A stretch of 64,000 bases of DNA from Paenibacillus phyllosphaerae (GCF_014192105.1 NZ_JACHXK010000001.1:310001-374000); one strand, 5' to 3'; counted from the stretch's first letter, positions 25,043 to 34,737 are shown. Notes: generated by a model from the letters alone, not told the origin. A program made the numbers and translations.

Positions 25043-26728
25043 ATGGCCAGACAAAAGATGCGTTCTGACATGATCAAAAAAGGTTTCGACCGCGCTCCGC
25101 ACCGCAGCTTGCTGCGCGCAGCCGGCGTTAAGGAAGAGGATTTCGACAAACCGTTCATCGCGGTCTGTAACTCGTATATCGACATCATTCCAGGCCACGT
25201 CCATCTCCAGGAATTCGGTAAGCTCGTTAAGGAAGCGATCCGCGAAGCTGGCGGCGTACCGTTCGAGTTCAACACGATCGGCGTCGACGACGGCATCGCA
25301 ATGGGCCACATCGGCATGCGCTACTCGCTGGCAAGCCGCGAGATTATCGCAGACTCCGTAGAGACGGTCGTTAACGCGCACTGGTTCGACGGCATGGTCT
25401 GTATCCCGAACTGTGACAAGATCACGCCGGGCATGATGATGGGCGCCCTGCGCGTCAACATCCCGACGATCATGGTATCCGGCGGTCCGATGAAAGCGGG
25501 CAAAACGTCCGACGGCCGTTCGATCTCCCTGTCGAGCGTATTCGAAGGCGTCGGCGCATACCAAGCCGGCAAGATCGACGACAAAGACTTGCAAGAGCTC
25601 GAGCAATTCGGCTGTCCGACATGCGGCTCCTGCTCCGGCATGTTCACGGCGAACTCCATGAACTGTCTGGCCGAAGGACTTGGCCTTGCCCTTCCAGGCA
25701 ACGGTACGATCCTTGCGGTATCGCCTGAGCGTAAAGAATTCGTTAAGAAATCCGCTCGCCAGCTGATGGAGCTGATCCGTCTTGGCATCAAGCCGCGCGA
25801 CATCGTAACGAAGGACGCGATCGACAACGCCTTCGCCCTCGACATGGCGCTTGGCGGTTCGACGAATACGGTTCTTCATACGCTCGCATTGGCTCACGAA
25901 GCCGACATCGAGTATCCGATCGCGCGTATCAACGAAATCGCAAGCCGCGTTCCTCACCTGGCGAAGATCGCTCCGGCTTCCGACTGGCATATCGAGGACG
26001 TTCACGAAGCTGGCGGCGTCAGCGCCGTTATCAACGAGCTCTTCAAGAAGGAAGGCGCGCTTCATGGCGACGTAATGACGGTTACAGGCAAGACGCTCCG
26101 CGAGAACGTTGAAGGCTGCGAGATCCAGAACCATGACGTCATCCGTCCGATCGACAACCCGCACTCCGAGCAAGGCGGCCTTGCCGTACTGTTCGGTAAC
26201 ATCGCGCCGGAAGGCGCGATCATCAAAGTCGGCGCTGTCGACAAATCGGTCGGCGGTTACCTCAAAGGCGAAGCGATCTGCTTCGACTCCCAGGATGCCG
26301 TACTGCACGGTATCGCGAACGGACAAGTCAAGGAAGGCCATGTCGTCATCATCCGCTACGAAGGCCCTAAAGGCGGCCCAGGTATGCCAGAGATGCTCGC
26401 ACCTACTTCCCAGATCGTCGGCATGGGTCTTGGCGCCAAAGTCGGTCTCGTAACAGACGGCCGTTTCTCCGGCGCATCCCGCGGTATCAGTATCGGTCAC
26501 GTTTCGCCAGAGGCTGCTGAAGGCGGACCGCTCGCTTTCGTACAAGATGGCGACTTGGTGGAACTCGACATGAACAACCGTACCATGAACGTCCTTATCA
26601 GCGACGAAGAGATGGAACAGCGCCGCGCGGCATGGACAGGCTTCGAGCCGAAGATCCGCAAAGGCTATCTCGCCCGTTATTCCCACCTCGTTACGAACGC
26701 GAGCATGGGCGGCGTAATGAAAATTTAA
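25043..26728 (+). CDS. ilvD: Dihydroxy-acid dehydratase
   Basis: This 561-residue protein is IlvD, which converts dihydroxy-isovalerate and dihydroxy-methylvalerate to the keto acids for valine and isoleucine. Visible features are [13 protein letters not shown], the iron-sulfur ligands in [12 protein letters not shown] and [19 protein letters not shown], the substrate segment [17 protein letters not shown], and the C-terminal [34 protein letters not shown] lies before the ATG. It stands alone, divergent from urease, and ends in a strong terminator. I see no T-box in the leader. Confidence 0.97.
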   Translation: MARQKMRSDMIKKGFDRAPHRSLLRAAGVKEEDFDKPFIAVCNSYIDIIPGHVHLQEFGKLVKEAIREAGGVPFEFNTIGVDDGIAMGHIGMRYSLASREIIADSVETVVNAHWFDGMVCIPNCDKITPGMMMGALRVNIPTIMVSGGPMKAGKTSDGRSISLSSVFEGVGAYQAGKIDDKDLQELEQFGCPTCGSCSGMFTANSMNCLAEGLGLALPGNGTILAVSPERKEFVKKSARQLMELIRLGIKPRDIVTKDAIDNAFALDMALGGSTNTVLHTLALAHEADIEYPIARINEIASRVPHLAKIAPASDWHIEDVHEAGGVSAVINELFKKEGALHGDVMTVTGKTLRENVEGCEIQNHDVIRPIDNPHSEQGGLAVLFGNIAPEGAIIKVGAVDKSVGGYLKGEAICFDSQDAVLHGIANGQVKEGHVVIIRYEGPKGGPGMPEMLAPTSQIVGMGLGAKVGLVTDGRFSGASRGISIGHVSPEAAEGGPLAFVQDGDLVELDMNNRTMNVLISDEEMEQRRAAWTGFEPKIRKGYLARYSHLVTNASMGGVMKI

Positions 26729-26746
26729 TGTTTGTCCTGTTATTGA

Positions 26747-26776
26747 GAAGGCGCCTGTTTAGGCGCCTTCTTTTTG
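26747..26776 (+). terminator. Terminator of ilvD
   Basis: GAAGGCGCC pairs with GGCGCCTTC across a 6-base loop, followed by TTTTTG. Confidence 0.95.
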
Positions 26777-26838
26777 TGGTATAGAATTGACAGATCTGTT
26801 CATTTAGCAGTGTTGCTGGATTCAGACTCCGAATTAAC

Positions 26839-26875
26839 AAAAAAAGCCGCTAGGGCGTAAAGCCCCTAGCAGCTC
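26839..26875 (-). terminator. Terminator overlapping the stop codon of the deacetylase gene
   Basis: On the minus strand GCTGCTAGGGGC pairs with GCCCTAGCGGC, then a run of seven or more T. The stop TAG (26852-26850) lies inside the second arm, so the last codons of the gene form the first arm. Confidence 0.88.
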
Positions 26876-28268
26876 CTTCATATTCGGTATGGGATAATGA
26901 CGTTTGTTCATTCGTTCCATCTGCCCGGCTATCCTCGAGGCCGGCCGCAGAAGCTTTCCATGCTGTATCCATCATATCACCGGTGCCATAACGCTGCCAG
27001 AAGTCCTCGATCGACATCGCCATGATACGCGGTTTCATCTTCTCGCGATGATCTTTAAGACGCGATTTGCCCGCCGGATTCAATACGCGCAACATAAGGC
27101 GCAAGTATACGCGGGTCATTCGGTCGAATAACCCTTTCGGTAAATCCGATACGTTGAACCCGAATTTCTCGACACCGCGGTTAATCATGCTGATGCCATA
27201 CACTGCGCGCGCGTCCTTGTATTCTTCACGACCTGCAATTAGCGCAGCCAAGCGCGGCATCGTCTGCTCGACTTCGCGGATCATCCGGATCGCCAGATGC
27301 ATTAGCGACTTCGATTCCTTCATAAGCCGGTGCAGCTTCCCATTGTCCAGATGAAGCTCGATCACATCATCCTTGTCATGAAGCGTACGTCCGTTGTCGA
27401 GCGCCAAATCACGGCCATGATACTTGGTCACGCGGATATGGAAGATCGAATCCGGTCCACACGACTCAAGCTTGAACAGGACATGGAACACCTTCTCCCA
27501 CGCCAGCCAAGCGCCGACAATCATTCGTTTCAGTAAACCCGGTTTATAGTTCGCTTCCTTCGTTCGATCCGTTATGGTCATCATCTCCGAGATGTGGACG
27601 AACTGGTATCCTCGCTTCACGCCTTCTTCCATATACATTTCGAGCGCCTGCAGCATATTGGCCGGAGCATCTTCATCCGCGCCTGGCGTTGCCCCGCAAT
27701 CGTGCAGCAGCAGCACCTCGCCCGGTTTCAGCTTCTTCATCATCCGCTTCGTCAGTCGCGGGACGCCGACGCGCTTGCGCCAGTCGCTGAATAACGACGA
27801 CCACAGAATGATCTGCAGATCCCCATGCTTGGCAAAATCGAACAGATTGACGATTCCCCATGGCGGACGATAAAAATTGGTGCGCTGTCCGGTCGCTTTC
27901 TCGATAATGTCCGATGTCATATGAATCTGTTTCTTCACCGTTGACGGCCGCATCAGCCAATTCGACTTGTGGACGTAATTATGAATGCCGATCTTATGCC
28001 CTTCCGCATGCATCCGCTGCAGCAGTTCAGGATGCTTCTCTGCATGAATGCCGACCACGAAGAACGTTGCTTTCGCGTTGTATCGCTTGAGTAGATCCAA
28101 TAATTGAGGCGTGTAGACAGGATCGGGACCATCGTCGAAAGTTAACGCAATCTCCTTCTCTGCTTTCCCCCGCTTAAAAACTCGAAATCCGAACGTTCGG
28201 CTTATTAACCCTGGCAAGAACGCGTAAAACGTCAAAAAATAAAACATCCATAGCAATATGTTCTCCAT
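26850..28268 (-). CDS. Polysaccharide deacetylase (NodB domain) with C-terminal YkoP-like domain
   Basis: After a membrane-anchoring N-terminal helix, residues about 35-230 form a NodB/CE4 domain: IALTFDDGPDPVYTPQLL (motif 1, Asp-Asp), HKIGIHNYVHKS (motif 2; the usual HS/T-x3-H/D is HNYVH here), TNFYRPPWG (motif 3) and VLLLHDCG (motif 5). Such enzymes deacetylate peptidoglycan or related glycans. Residues about 250-450 (WLAWEKVFHVLFKL, HIRVTKYHGRDL, YGISMINRGVEKFGF) resemble Bacillus YkoP, whose role is unknown. The protein is 472 residues, longer than a simple deacetylase. The stop lies within the terminator. Confidence 0.88.
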   Translation of the reverse strand: MENILLWMFYFLTFYAFLPGLISRTFGFRVFKRGKAEKEIALTFDDGPDPVYTPQLLDLLKRYNAKATFFVVGIHAEKHPELLQRMHAEGHKIGIHNYVHKSNWLMRPSTVKKQIHMTSDIIEKATGQRTNFYRPPWGIVNLFDFAKHGDLQIILWSSLFSDWRKRVGVPRLTKRMMKKLKPGEVLLLHDCGATPGADEDAPANMLQALEMYMEEGVKRGYQFVHISEMMTITDRTKEANYKPGLLKRMIVGAWLAWEKVFHVLFKLESCGPDSIFHIRVTKYHGRDLALDNGRTLHDKDDVIELHLDNGKLHRLMKESKSLMHLAIRMIREVEQTMPRLAALIAGREEYKDARAVYGISMINRGVEKFGFNVSDLPKGLFDRMTRVYLRLMLRVLNPAGKSRLKDHREKMKPRIMAMSIEDFWQRYGTGDMMDTAWKASAAGLEDSRADGTNEQTSLSHTEYEGAARGFTP

Positions 28269-28473
28269 GTCCGTTTCCCACCATCCTAAATTCGTTCCCC
28301 TGTCCGTATGGAAGGCGGTGCTCTTGTTGCGCCTTTCTCATTGTAACATACACGTGACAAAAACGGCTATGGATTACGATTTCCACAGTAAGCAATTGCG
28401 ATAGGATTTGACCTCATTCTATAGTACAATCTTGGTAATAGTAGTAAGAGCATACGAGCAAAGGGGTTAAAAG

Positions 28474-29601
28474 ATGCTTTCCTTTTACCGGAAATATTGG
28501 CGCACGGCATTCGATATCGCACTGATCGTTCTAACCGTATATCTTATTCTTCTTACGTTCAGTTATCTGTACCGAATCGCGACACCGATCTTCCTCTCAT
28601 TCCTGATCTTCATGTGCATTGAGCCCATGGCCCGCTGGCTGACGAAGCTCGGGCTGAAGAAGTCGATCTCTTCCGGCATTGCCATCCTTGTCTTCACCCT
28701 CGTCATCGTGGGGGCGTTCGTCGGCGCTTCGTTTATCGTCGTCAATCAAATTACCGGGCTCGTGAACAAGCTGGATGATTACCAGAATATCTTGACCGAG
28801 CAGTTCTCCAGTAATTTGGCGATGCTGAACGAACGTTTCGTCTGGCTCCCGGACGTGCTGAGCAATGCCGAGAGCGCGCTGGATTCCGTCACGGCCTGGG
28901 GGGCGACGGTAGCCAAGTCCTTCCTGATGTCGATGGGGTTCTACTTAACGTCAGTCTCCACCTTTATCTTCAATTTCGCGGTCGGCATTATTCTGGCCTA
29001 CTTCTTGAGCGTTGAGATAATGGATTGGAAGAAGCTTGCCGGCGAGAAGACGCCTCGAACATTCAAGACCGCCTTCTTCTTCCTGAAGGACAATGTGTTC
29101 TCCGGAATCAGCATTTACCTCAAGTCGCAGATGAAGCTTATATCGATTACCTTCATCGTGATCTTCGCCGCCCTGCTCGCGCTTGGCGTGGACAATGCTT
29201 TCTCCATCTCTGTATTATCCGCCATATTCGACGTTCTGCCGCTGCTTGGAGTCGGCACGGTGTTCATCCCATGGATCATCTACTTAATCATTGTCGGCAA
29301 AACAACGCTGGCGATCTGGCTCACGGTTCTGTTCCTTGTCGTCGTACTGACCAGACAGATTCTGGAGCCTAAGATCACGGGCGATACGCTTGGCGTGTCC
29401 GCCTTCACGATGCTGGCGTTCATGATCGTGTCGCTGTCGCTCTTCGGGATTGCAGGCGCGATCCTCTCCCCGATCCTGATGATCCTCATCAAAGCGCTGT
29501 CCGATCAACGCTACTTCCACCGTTGGATTCGTGCGCCGCGCGGGGAATACGATAACGTCCCTGCGACGACAGAAGAACGAAGCACGGACGTGGACGTCTA
29601 A
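28474..29601 (+). CDS. AI-2E family transporter (PerM/YtvI-type membrane protein)
   Basis: This 375-residue protein has about eight membrane helices in the family order: two at the N-terminus, a long soluble loop (residues about 90-150) and a C-terminal bundle. The typical segment LGVGTVFIPWIIYLIIVGKTTLAIWL is followed by VLTRQILEPKITGDTLGVSAFTMLAFMIVSLSLFGIAGAILSPILMILIKAL. Members include E. coli TqsA and sodium/proton antiporters of bacilli; the substrate here is not known. AAGGGG precedes the ATG. Confidence 0.9.
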   Translation: MLSFYRKYWRTAFDIALIVLTVYLILLTFSYLYRIATPIFLSFLIFMCIEPMARWLTKLGLKKSISSGIAILVFTLVIVGAFVGASFIVVNQITGLVNKLDDYQNILTEQFSSNLAMLNERFVWLPDVLSNAESALDSVTAWGATVAKSFLMSMGFYLTSVSTFIFNFAVGIILAYFLSVEIMDWKKLAGEKTPRTFKTAFFFLKDNVFSGISIYLKSQMKLISITFIVIFAALLALGVDNAFSISVLSAIFDVLPLLGVGTVFIPWIIYLIIVGKTTLAIWLTVLFLVVVLTRQILEPKITGDTLGVSAFTMLAFMIVSLSLFGIAGAILSPILMILIKALSDQRYFHRWIRAPRGEYDNVPATTEERSTDVDV

Positions 29602-29622
29602 TTAAATAAGTCTTAATGAACG

Positions 29623-29697
29623 AAGGCGATTCCAGTCATCCATCTGCATCTCTGGTCGTATTACCAGGAATGCCGTGATGATCGGAATCGCCTTTAT
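29623..29697 (+). terminator. Long stem-loop after the AI-2E transporter gene
   Basis: AAGGCGATTCC (29623-29633) pairs with GGAATCGCCTT (29684-29694), enclosing a second hairpin CTGGT-cgtatt-ACCAG. The tail CTTTATTG is only moderately T-rich. The two-level structure is larger than an ordinary terminator. Confidence 0.65.
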
Positions 29698-29718
29698 TGT
29701 GCTTCAATCGTTCTTTCT

Positions 29719-31563
29719 TCAACCGCTAGCCTCAGCTCGATCCGCTTTCGCAAGCACATCCATAACCCCTCTGAACAATGCCGTCGCGGCATTCGCGGTA
29801 TCAGGCTTCCGATTCTCGGCTAATACGCAGACGACATAACGCGGCGAGGAGACAGGGCCATATCCAGCGAACCATTGATTATTCCGTTCCCTACCGTTCT
29901 TAACGGTCTGCGCAGTGCCTGATTTGCCAGCCACTTCCCATTGTCCGTGACGGATCGCACGCCCTGTTCCGCTGCGGACGACCTCCTCCATTCCGGCGAG
30001 CAGCGTCTGCACGGTACTCGGTTTGATCCGGCCATACGCGGATGAAGCTGACTGCACCGGCAGCTTGGCCAACACCTGGCCGTTCGCGTATTCGATCTCG
30101 CGTACGATTCGCGGCTGCAGCACTTGGCCGTCATGGAGCAAGGTGAGCATCAGATTAGCGGCTTGCAGCGGCGACAACCGGACATCCCGTTGCCCGATGC
30201 CTGTCTGAGCCAGTTGTCCCCCATCATGACGGGTTGGCGTTGCGGTGAACACCATGCCCGCTTCTTCCTCTTGAAGGAGCCTCAGACGCTCGCCGAGCGG
30301 GGCGAACGGCTTCCTGCTTTGCCATCCAACCTGGCGTCCAATTCCCAGCTTGTCCGCCGTCAGAAGAAGCTGAGGGGCTGTCAGACGCTCCGCAATCGTG
30401 GCAAAAGCAATGTTGCATGACTGGGACAGCGCCTGCTGCAGCGATAGTTCGCCATGGCCGCCTTTCTTCCAGCAATGGAGCCCATAGCGACCGTAATTCC
30501 CGTTGCACGTAAAATGCTCCGACGCCTGCGTGACGCCAGCTTCCAGCGCTGCCGCCTCGGTCACCAACTTGAAGATCGAGCCCGGCGTCGCGGCCCGAAT
30601 GGCATGGTTAGCCAGATCCGATCCGGGGTTGCCCAGATCAAGCGGGGCTAGATTGGGCCGCGAGACCATAGACACGATGTCCCCGTTCTTTGCATCGAGC
30701 ACAACAACAGCCCCCTCCTTCAATCCCCGCTGATCGACAACCCGCTCGATCTGCTCTTGAATGGCACTGTCGAGCGTCGTCATAACACGCAGCGGATAAT
30801 AGGGGTTGCTGGGACTGGTTACGCGCATATCAAGCCCTGGAAGCGGTCGATTGGAGCCGTCCGTAAAATAGGAAACCGTCGTCATGCCCGTACCGTGCAA
30901 CAGCTTGTCCAAGGAGCGCTCGAGCCCCATGCCGCCAAGCTGCTCGTTTAGCAGCATGGCCGAATTCTGCAATTGGTCCGCATAATGCGCTCGGATAAAC
31001 TCAGGATGCTGGCTAATATAGCCAAGTGCATGACGCGCCAGGAAAGACGAAGCATAGCGGTTCCGAAAAGGCAGCAGTCTGACGCCATCCAGATGAAGCG
31101 TTGCGATCGCATTTTTTTGCGCAGAAGAAAGCTTCGCAGGCGATTTATCGGCAGCAGACAAGCCAGACCAGTACTTCGGCTCCTTCAAGCCGTTCATCCA
31201 ACTTTTCAACTCCGACTCCTGTACGCCCAGCAGCTCGGCCAACCTCGCCAGCTCCCCTTTCTTCTTTTCTCTCGCCGCGGTGGACAGCGGAAAGACAGCC
31301 AACGCGGTATATGATTCTCCGGTCAAAGCCGCGCCATTGCGGTCGTAGAAATCGCCTCGGCCGGTATCGAGCACAAGCGTCCGTTCGCGCTGCTTCACCA
31401 CATTCCCCCAATTGGCTGCGGAATGCATGGTTACCGCGCTGGCCGGCATCATCTGAAGCCAGGCCATTCGGCCGATGAGCAGGAGCATAATGCCGCTCAT
31501 ACATAGGGCCATCACAAAAATTCGGGTATTTCGTTTGCCGCGCAGTCCATTGCCCTTCATCAT
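29719..31563 (-). CDS. Class B penicillin-binding protein (transpeptidase)
   Basis: The 614-residue protein has a short cytoplasmic N-terminus, one membrane helix (about 15-35), a dimerisation domain with RGDFYDRNGAALTGE (usual RGxIxDRNG) and a transpeptidase domain. The active-site motifs are ATPGSIFKLVTEAA (Ser329 and Lys332 of SxxK), SQSCN (SxN) and VAGKSGTAQT (KSGT). It cross-links peptidoglycan, likely in division or sporulation. There is no C-terminal PASTA domain, so it is closer to PbpA/PbpI types than to SpoVD or PbpB. No SEDS partner gene is adjacent. Confidence 0.92.
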   Translation of the reverse strand: MMKGNGLRGKRNTRIFVMALCMSGIMLLLIGRMAWLQMMPASAVTMHSAANWGNVVKQRERTLVLDTGRGDFYDRNGAALTGESYTALAVFPLSTAAREKKKGELARLAELLGVQESELKSWMNGLKEPKYWSGLSAADKSPAKLSSAQKNAIATLHLDGVRLLPFRNRYASSFLARHALGYISQHPEFIRAHYADQLQNSAMLLNEQLGGMGLERSLDKLLHGTGMTTVSYFTDGSNRPLPGLDMRVTSPSNPYYPLRVMTTLDSAIQEQIERVVDQRGLKEGAVVVLDAKNGDIVSMVSRPNLAPLDLGNPGSDLANHAIRAATPGSIFKLVTEAAALEAGVTQASEHFTCNGNYGRYGLHCWKKGGHGELSLQQALSQSCNIAFATIAERLTAPQLLLTADKLGIGRQVGWQSRKPFAPLGERLRLLQEEEAGMVFTATPTRHDGGQLAQTGIGQRDVRLSPLQAANLMLTLLHDGQVLQPRIVREIEYANGQVLAKLPVQSASSAYGRIKPSTVQTLLAGMEEVVRSGTGRAIRHGQWEVAGKSGTAQTVKNGRERNNQWFAGYGPVSSPRYVVCVLAENRKPDTANAATALFRGVMDVLAKADRAEASG

Positions 31564-31675
31564 CTCTTCGGATCCACCGTCCTAGCTGCATACTTCTTGT
31601 GCGCTTCCCCGTCAGTAGTCATTATCACCTACCGGTTTTCTTTTCAATCCTTAGCAGATGGAATGGCAGCACGAC

Positions 31676-31706
31676 AAAACCCTCACGGCCAATACCATGA
31701 GGGTTT
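31676..31706 (-). terminator. Terminator of the LysR-family gene
   Basis: AAACCCTC (31677-31684) pairs with GAGGGTTT (31699-31706); on the minus strand the tail is GGGTTTTG. Confidence 0.78.
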
Positions 31707-31730
31707 GCAAGAAGGCGCTATGAATGCGAT

Positions 31731-32630
31731 TTATTTGGACATTTTGCAGCCAAAGTAATCGAGCAAGAATCGTTGGAATACGGTCGCTACGAGCGGCAGC
31801 TTCTCATTCGAACGATAGATCAGACCGATCGTACGCGTAACGCGAGGGGAACGTACGCGTACTTTGGCCGGCTGCAGCGGCCCTACGGCATAGAGCGCCA
31901 TCTCCGGCAACAGGCTGACCCCCATTCCGGCGGCGACCAGACCGCGGATCGTATCTGTTTCTTCCCCTTCGAAGCCGATATTCGGCGTGAAGCCCGCTTC
32001 CTTGCACGCATCCCACACGATCGGCCGAAGCGAATAGCCTGGGCTGAATAGGACGAACGTTTCGTCTTTCAGCTCCTGCAAGTCAATCGATTCTTCGCCT
32101 GCGAGACGGTGGTTCTGTGGCAAAATCGCATACAGCTCCTCGGTCAACACCATTTGCCCGCTGACATGGTCGTGTTCCTCGGGAAAAGGCGAGACGAAGG
32201 CGAGGTCAACCTCGCCTTTCACCACATCGCGAATGAGCGAAGGATACATGCCTTGCTTGAAGCGGAACTTCACGTTCGGATGCTTCTTGCGGAAGGCAGC
32301 GACGACTTCCGGGATGAGCGAGATGCCCAGACTGTGCGGGAACCCGAGTCGGATCTCGCCCTTCTCGGGATTGAGAAACTCATGCACGTCCATCACCGCG
32401 CGCTCGAGGTCAGCCAGTATTACCTCCGCACGCTTCAGGAACAGCTGTCCTACAGGCGTCAACTGCAGATTGCGTCCTTTCTGCAGGAACAGCTTGGCCC
32501 CTAGCTCTTCCTCGAGCTGATGAATTTGCCGGCTGACCGCCGACTGCGCGACATGAAGCTCCTCCGCCGCTTGCGTCACATGCTCTTTTCTCGCTACTTT
32601 CACAAAATAATATAGTTGGCGCAGTTCCAT
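31731..32630 (-). CDS. LysR family transcriptional regulator, GltC-like
   Basis: The N-terminus MELRQLYYFVKVARKEHVTQAAEELHVAQSAVSRQIHQLEEELGAKLF is a LysR helix-turn-helix close to GltC. The effector domain also follows GltC in order: EIRLGFPHSLGISLIPEVVAAFRKKHPNVKF, LVAAGMGVSLLPEMAL. GltC activates glutamate synthase genes in Bacillus; no gltAB is present here, so the target is unknown. I chose the ATG at 32630 (GAGGGG at 6 bases, 299 residues) over the frame from 32663. Confidence 0.9.
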   Translation of the reverse strand: MELRQLYYFVKVARKEHVTQAAEELHVAQSAVSRQIHQLEEELGAKLFLQKGRNLQLTPVGQLFLKRAEVILADLERAVMDVHEFLNPEKGEIRLGFPHSLGISLIPEVVAAFRKKHPNVKFRFKQGMYPSLIRDVVKGEVDLAFVSPFPEEHDHVSGQMVLTEELYAILPQNHRLAGEESIDLQELKDETFVLFSPGYSLRPIVWDACKEAGFTPNIGFEGEETDTIRGLVAAGMGVSLLPEMALYAVGPLQPAKVRVRSPRVTRTIGLIYRSNEKLPLVATVFQRFLLDYFGCKMSK

Positions 32631-32672
32631 GAAGTCCCCTCTTCTTTCATCCTCGCAAAGCACAGCAGCTGC

Positions 32673-33281
32673 TTAACTGCGCTTGAGCAACATACGGTCA
32701 TACCATAATGCATATAGAAAACCTGCGATCGCGCCGCCAAAATGCGCCCACATATTAATGCCTGGCACTAATAGGGAGTAAATAACGCCGAACGCCAATA
32801 TACTGTATACCGTTTTCTTCGACCCTTCGTCAAGCGTTTTCTTCATCGTTGCCAAATATAGATAGGCGCCGTACAAGCCGTAGATCGCGCCAGAGGCCCC
32901 TACGCTGATGAGCACATCGTCCGCGAACATCGCGCTGACCGCATTGCCCATCACGCCGCAGAACAAGAAGAACACCGCGTAGCGCGCCTTCCCCAGCATT
33001 CGCTCGAGCGGCGGGGCAAAGACAAGGACGGCGAACATATTGAACAAGATGTGATCGAAACCTGCATGCAGGAACACCGCCGTCACGTACCGCCAAGGCT
33101 CCGTCAGGCCATATGGATCGCTCGGCGGGTCGACGATAAACGCGCCGTGATACAGGAGCGTATTGCTACCGCTGATCCAATCGTACAGGAACACCGCGAG
33201 ATTGATCGCGATGATGATCGCCGTCACCGGATAGAGACGCAAATACGACCGGAAGCTTTCATACCTTAAGAAAATCATCAT
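32673..33281 (-). CDS. Rhomboid family intramembrane serine protease
   Basis: This 202-residue protein has six membrane helices. The catalytic pair is visible: Ser130 in SVGASGAIYG and His180 in NMWAHFGGAIAGF. The L1-loop/TM2 region has FLHAGFDHILFNMFAVLVFAPPLERMLG, matching the family (HxxxxHxxxN-like, with His72, His77 and Asn81). Rhomboids cleave membrane proteins within the bilayer. The substrate is unknown. The gene lies 42 bp upstream of the LysR gene and divergent from tpx. Confidence 0.93.
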   Translation of the reverse strand: MMIFLRYESFRSYLRLYPVTAIIIAINLAVFLYDWISGSNTLLYHGAFIVDPPSDPYGLTEPWRYVTAVFLHAGFDHILFNMFAVLVFAPPLERMLGKARYAVFFLFCGVMGNAVSAMFADDVLISVGASGAIYGLYGAYLYLATMKKTLDEGSKKTVYSILAFGVIYSLLVPGINMWAHFGGAIAGFLYALWYDRMLLKRS

Positions 33282-33373
33282 ATCCGCTCCTTTGGCAGGT
33301 ATTGGACAAGCTTATTTCATTACGATTATAATAAACAGGGTATTGACCACACTTTGAAGGAGGCAATTCTTAC

Positions 33374-33892
33374 ATGGCACAAGAACGTACAGGCGTTGCA
33401 ACGCTTAAAGGCAATCCGATCACCCTGCTCGGCCCTGAGCTTAAACAAGGCGACCAAGCGCCAGACTTCCAATTGAACAAATCGCTCGTTGACGTCGTTT
33501 CCCTGAAAGATTTCGCTGGCAAAGCGAAGCTGATCAGCGTCGTTCCTTCGATCGACACCGGCGTTTGCGACGCGCAAACCCGCCGCTTCAATGAAGAGGC
33601 AGCAAACCTTGGCGATAATGTCGCAATCCTGACCGTCAGCGTTGACCTGCCAATGGCACAAGCTCGCTGGTGCGGCGCTGCAGGCGTGGACAAAGTTACC
33701 CTGCTCTCCGATTACAAGGACAACAGCTTCGGCGAAGCCTATGGCGTTCTGATCAAAGAACTTCGTCTCGACATGCGCGCGATCTTCGTCATCGACGCCA
33801 ACGACACGATTCAATATGTGGAAGTGCTCAGCGAGATGACCGAGCACCCGAACTATGAGCAAGCACTAGCCGCTGTAAAAGCACTCGTGTAA
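33374..33892 (+). CDS. tpx: Thiol peroxidase (Tpx)
   Basis: The 172-residue atypical 2-Cys peroxiredoxin reduces hydroperoxides. The peroxidatic Cys65 is in [19 protein letters not shown] and the resolving Cys100 is in [11 protein letters not shown], the spacing of Tpx rather than AhpC or Bcp. N-terminal [13 protein letters not shown] and C-terminal [16 protein letters not shown] are also typical. GAAGGAGG precedes the ATG. It is divergent from the rhomboid gene. Confidence 0.96.
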   Translation: MAQERTGVATLKGNPITLLGPELKQGDQAPDFQLNKSLVDVVSLKDFAGKAKLISVVPSIDTGVCDAQTRRFNEEAANLGDNVAILTVSVDLPMAQARWCGAAGVDKVTLLSDYKDNSFGEAYGVLIKELRLDMRAIFVIDANDTIQYVEVLSEMTEHPNYEQALAAVKALV

Positions 33893-33922
33893 CTACATAC
33901 GTTCATTGCGCGAAGAAGTAAC

Positions 33923-34013
33923 AGATGAATGCTCCGCTATTTGTTAGCCGGAAGCCAATCAGCTGTAGCTGAATGCTGCGTTCCGAATACCTGAACGCAA
34001 GCCAATCAGCTGT
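33923..34013 (+). repeat. Imperfect 44-47 bp tandem duplication after tpx
   Basis: The unit beginning GATGAATGCTCCG and ending GAAGCCAATCAGCTGT (33966) is followed by GCTGAATGCTGCG...GCAAGCCAATCAGCTGT (34013). Both ends are conserved (15 of 15 bases in AAGCCAATCAGCTGT) and the middle differs. The function is unknown. Confidence 0.6.
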
Positions 34014-34022
34014 CAAACATGT

Positions 34023-34057
34023 AAAAAGCGAGAGAGGGTTCCCCTCCTCGCTTTTCT
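34023..34057. terminator. Bidirectional terminator between tpx and the DUF1499 gene
   Basis: AAGCGAG pairs with CTCGCTT, with GAGGG/CCTC inside. T-rich tails are present on both strands (TTTTCTT on plus, TTTTTAC on minus), suiting the convergent genes. Confidence 0.82.
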
Positions 34058-34063
34058 TGTGCT

Positions 34064-34456
34064 CTAAGCGCCTGATGTTTTGTAGGCAGCCAGCTTCTTA
34101 TCCAATGTACGATAGATATCAAGAATGACCCGGTAGTTCGCGCCCAGATCCCCGAAGGAACCACGGGAAGCGGAATAAATGTCGACTGCTGAATTGACGG
34201 GATTAACCGAAATGACCGAAACCGTAATGTCCATCGTACGGCCCGTAACGGTCCGCTTCTCAAGGACGATCTCCCCGACGGACTCCACTTCATGCAAGAT
34301 CTTGTAGCCCTGCATCTTCTTCAAGGTAGAGACAATCTCTTCCCAAGCCCTATCTTTCGATAGCTTGTAATAATGGGATTTCAGCAACGGATCTTTTGCC
34401 TTATCGCCAGTCAGTTCATGACTGCGCAGCAACCCCATTAGGGTTCGCTTCAACAA
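34064..34456 (-). CDS. DUF1499-like small protein
   Basis: The 130-residue soluble protein has SHYYKLSKDRAWEEIVSTLKKMQGYKILHEVESVGEIVLEKRT, then DITVSVISVNPVNSAVDIYSASRGSFGDLGANYRVILDIYRTLDKKL. The SASR.G..DLG.N...I...y..LD pattern is typical of DUF1499 proteins, whose function is unknown. Convergent with tpx, it lies just past the candidate 6S RNA on the same strand. Confidence 0.7.
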   Translation of the reverse strand: MLKRTLMGLLRSHELTGDKAKDPLLKSHYYKLSKDRAWEEIVSTLKKMQGYKILHEVESVGEIVLEKRTVTGRTMDITVSVISVNPVNSAVDIYSASRGSFGDLGANYRVILDIYRTLDKKLAAYKTSGA

Positions 34457-34517
34457 AGATGATCTCCCCCTCCGACGACTATGTACGCTAACCCATATGA
34501 TAGCATAAATGCGAACA

Positions 34518-34737
34518 TAAAAAAAAGGGGGATTGTCCCCCTTCTCTTGATTAGTTGATCCCGCCGAAGCCGTCCGACTTGTTTGTTTCTGAACCCGCTC
34601 TCGCAGGTGGGTGTCCGCAGAAGCGTATTTGAGATCCCTTCCGTAAAGGGCGTGTCAGCCTCGCCTCGATTAGAACTCCCGTGAAACAGCCATTGGTTCA
34701 AAACAATAGATAAGCCGTAACGTGCTCAGCAGGATGT
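34518..34737 (-). ncRNA. ssrS: Candidate 6S RNA, with terminator
   Basis: A transcript of about 190 nt runs from about 34737 to a terminator (AAGGGGG/CCCCCTT, 34525-34543, then eight T on the minus strand). The 5' segment ATCCTGCTGAGC (34735-34724) pairs with the 3' segment GCTTCGGCGGGAT (34570-34558), closing a single long hairpin-like molecule. TGAACC near the 5' side can pair with GGTTCA on the 3' side, leaving a large internal bubble. Length, long terminal stem, central bubble, strong promoter and terminator together are the features of 6S RNA, which binds SigA RNA polymerase. The 83-codon frame over it (34450-34701) reads through the terminator and is not a gene. Assignment rests on structure and remembered motifs. 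Confidence 0.72.

Noticed and set aside
24974-26686. 570-residue minus-strand frame opposite ilvD
   Set aside because: It mirrors ilvD codon by codon, has no recognisable domain and no ribosome site; ilvD is certain.
34450-34701. 83-residue minus-strand frame
   Set aside because: It runs through the 6S RNA candidate and its terminator and has no ribosome site.
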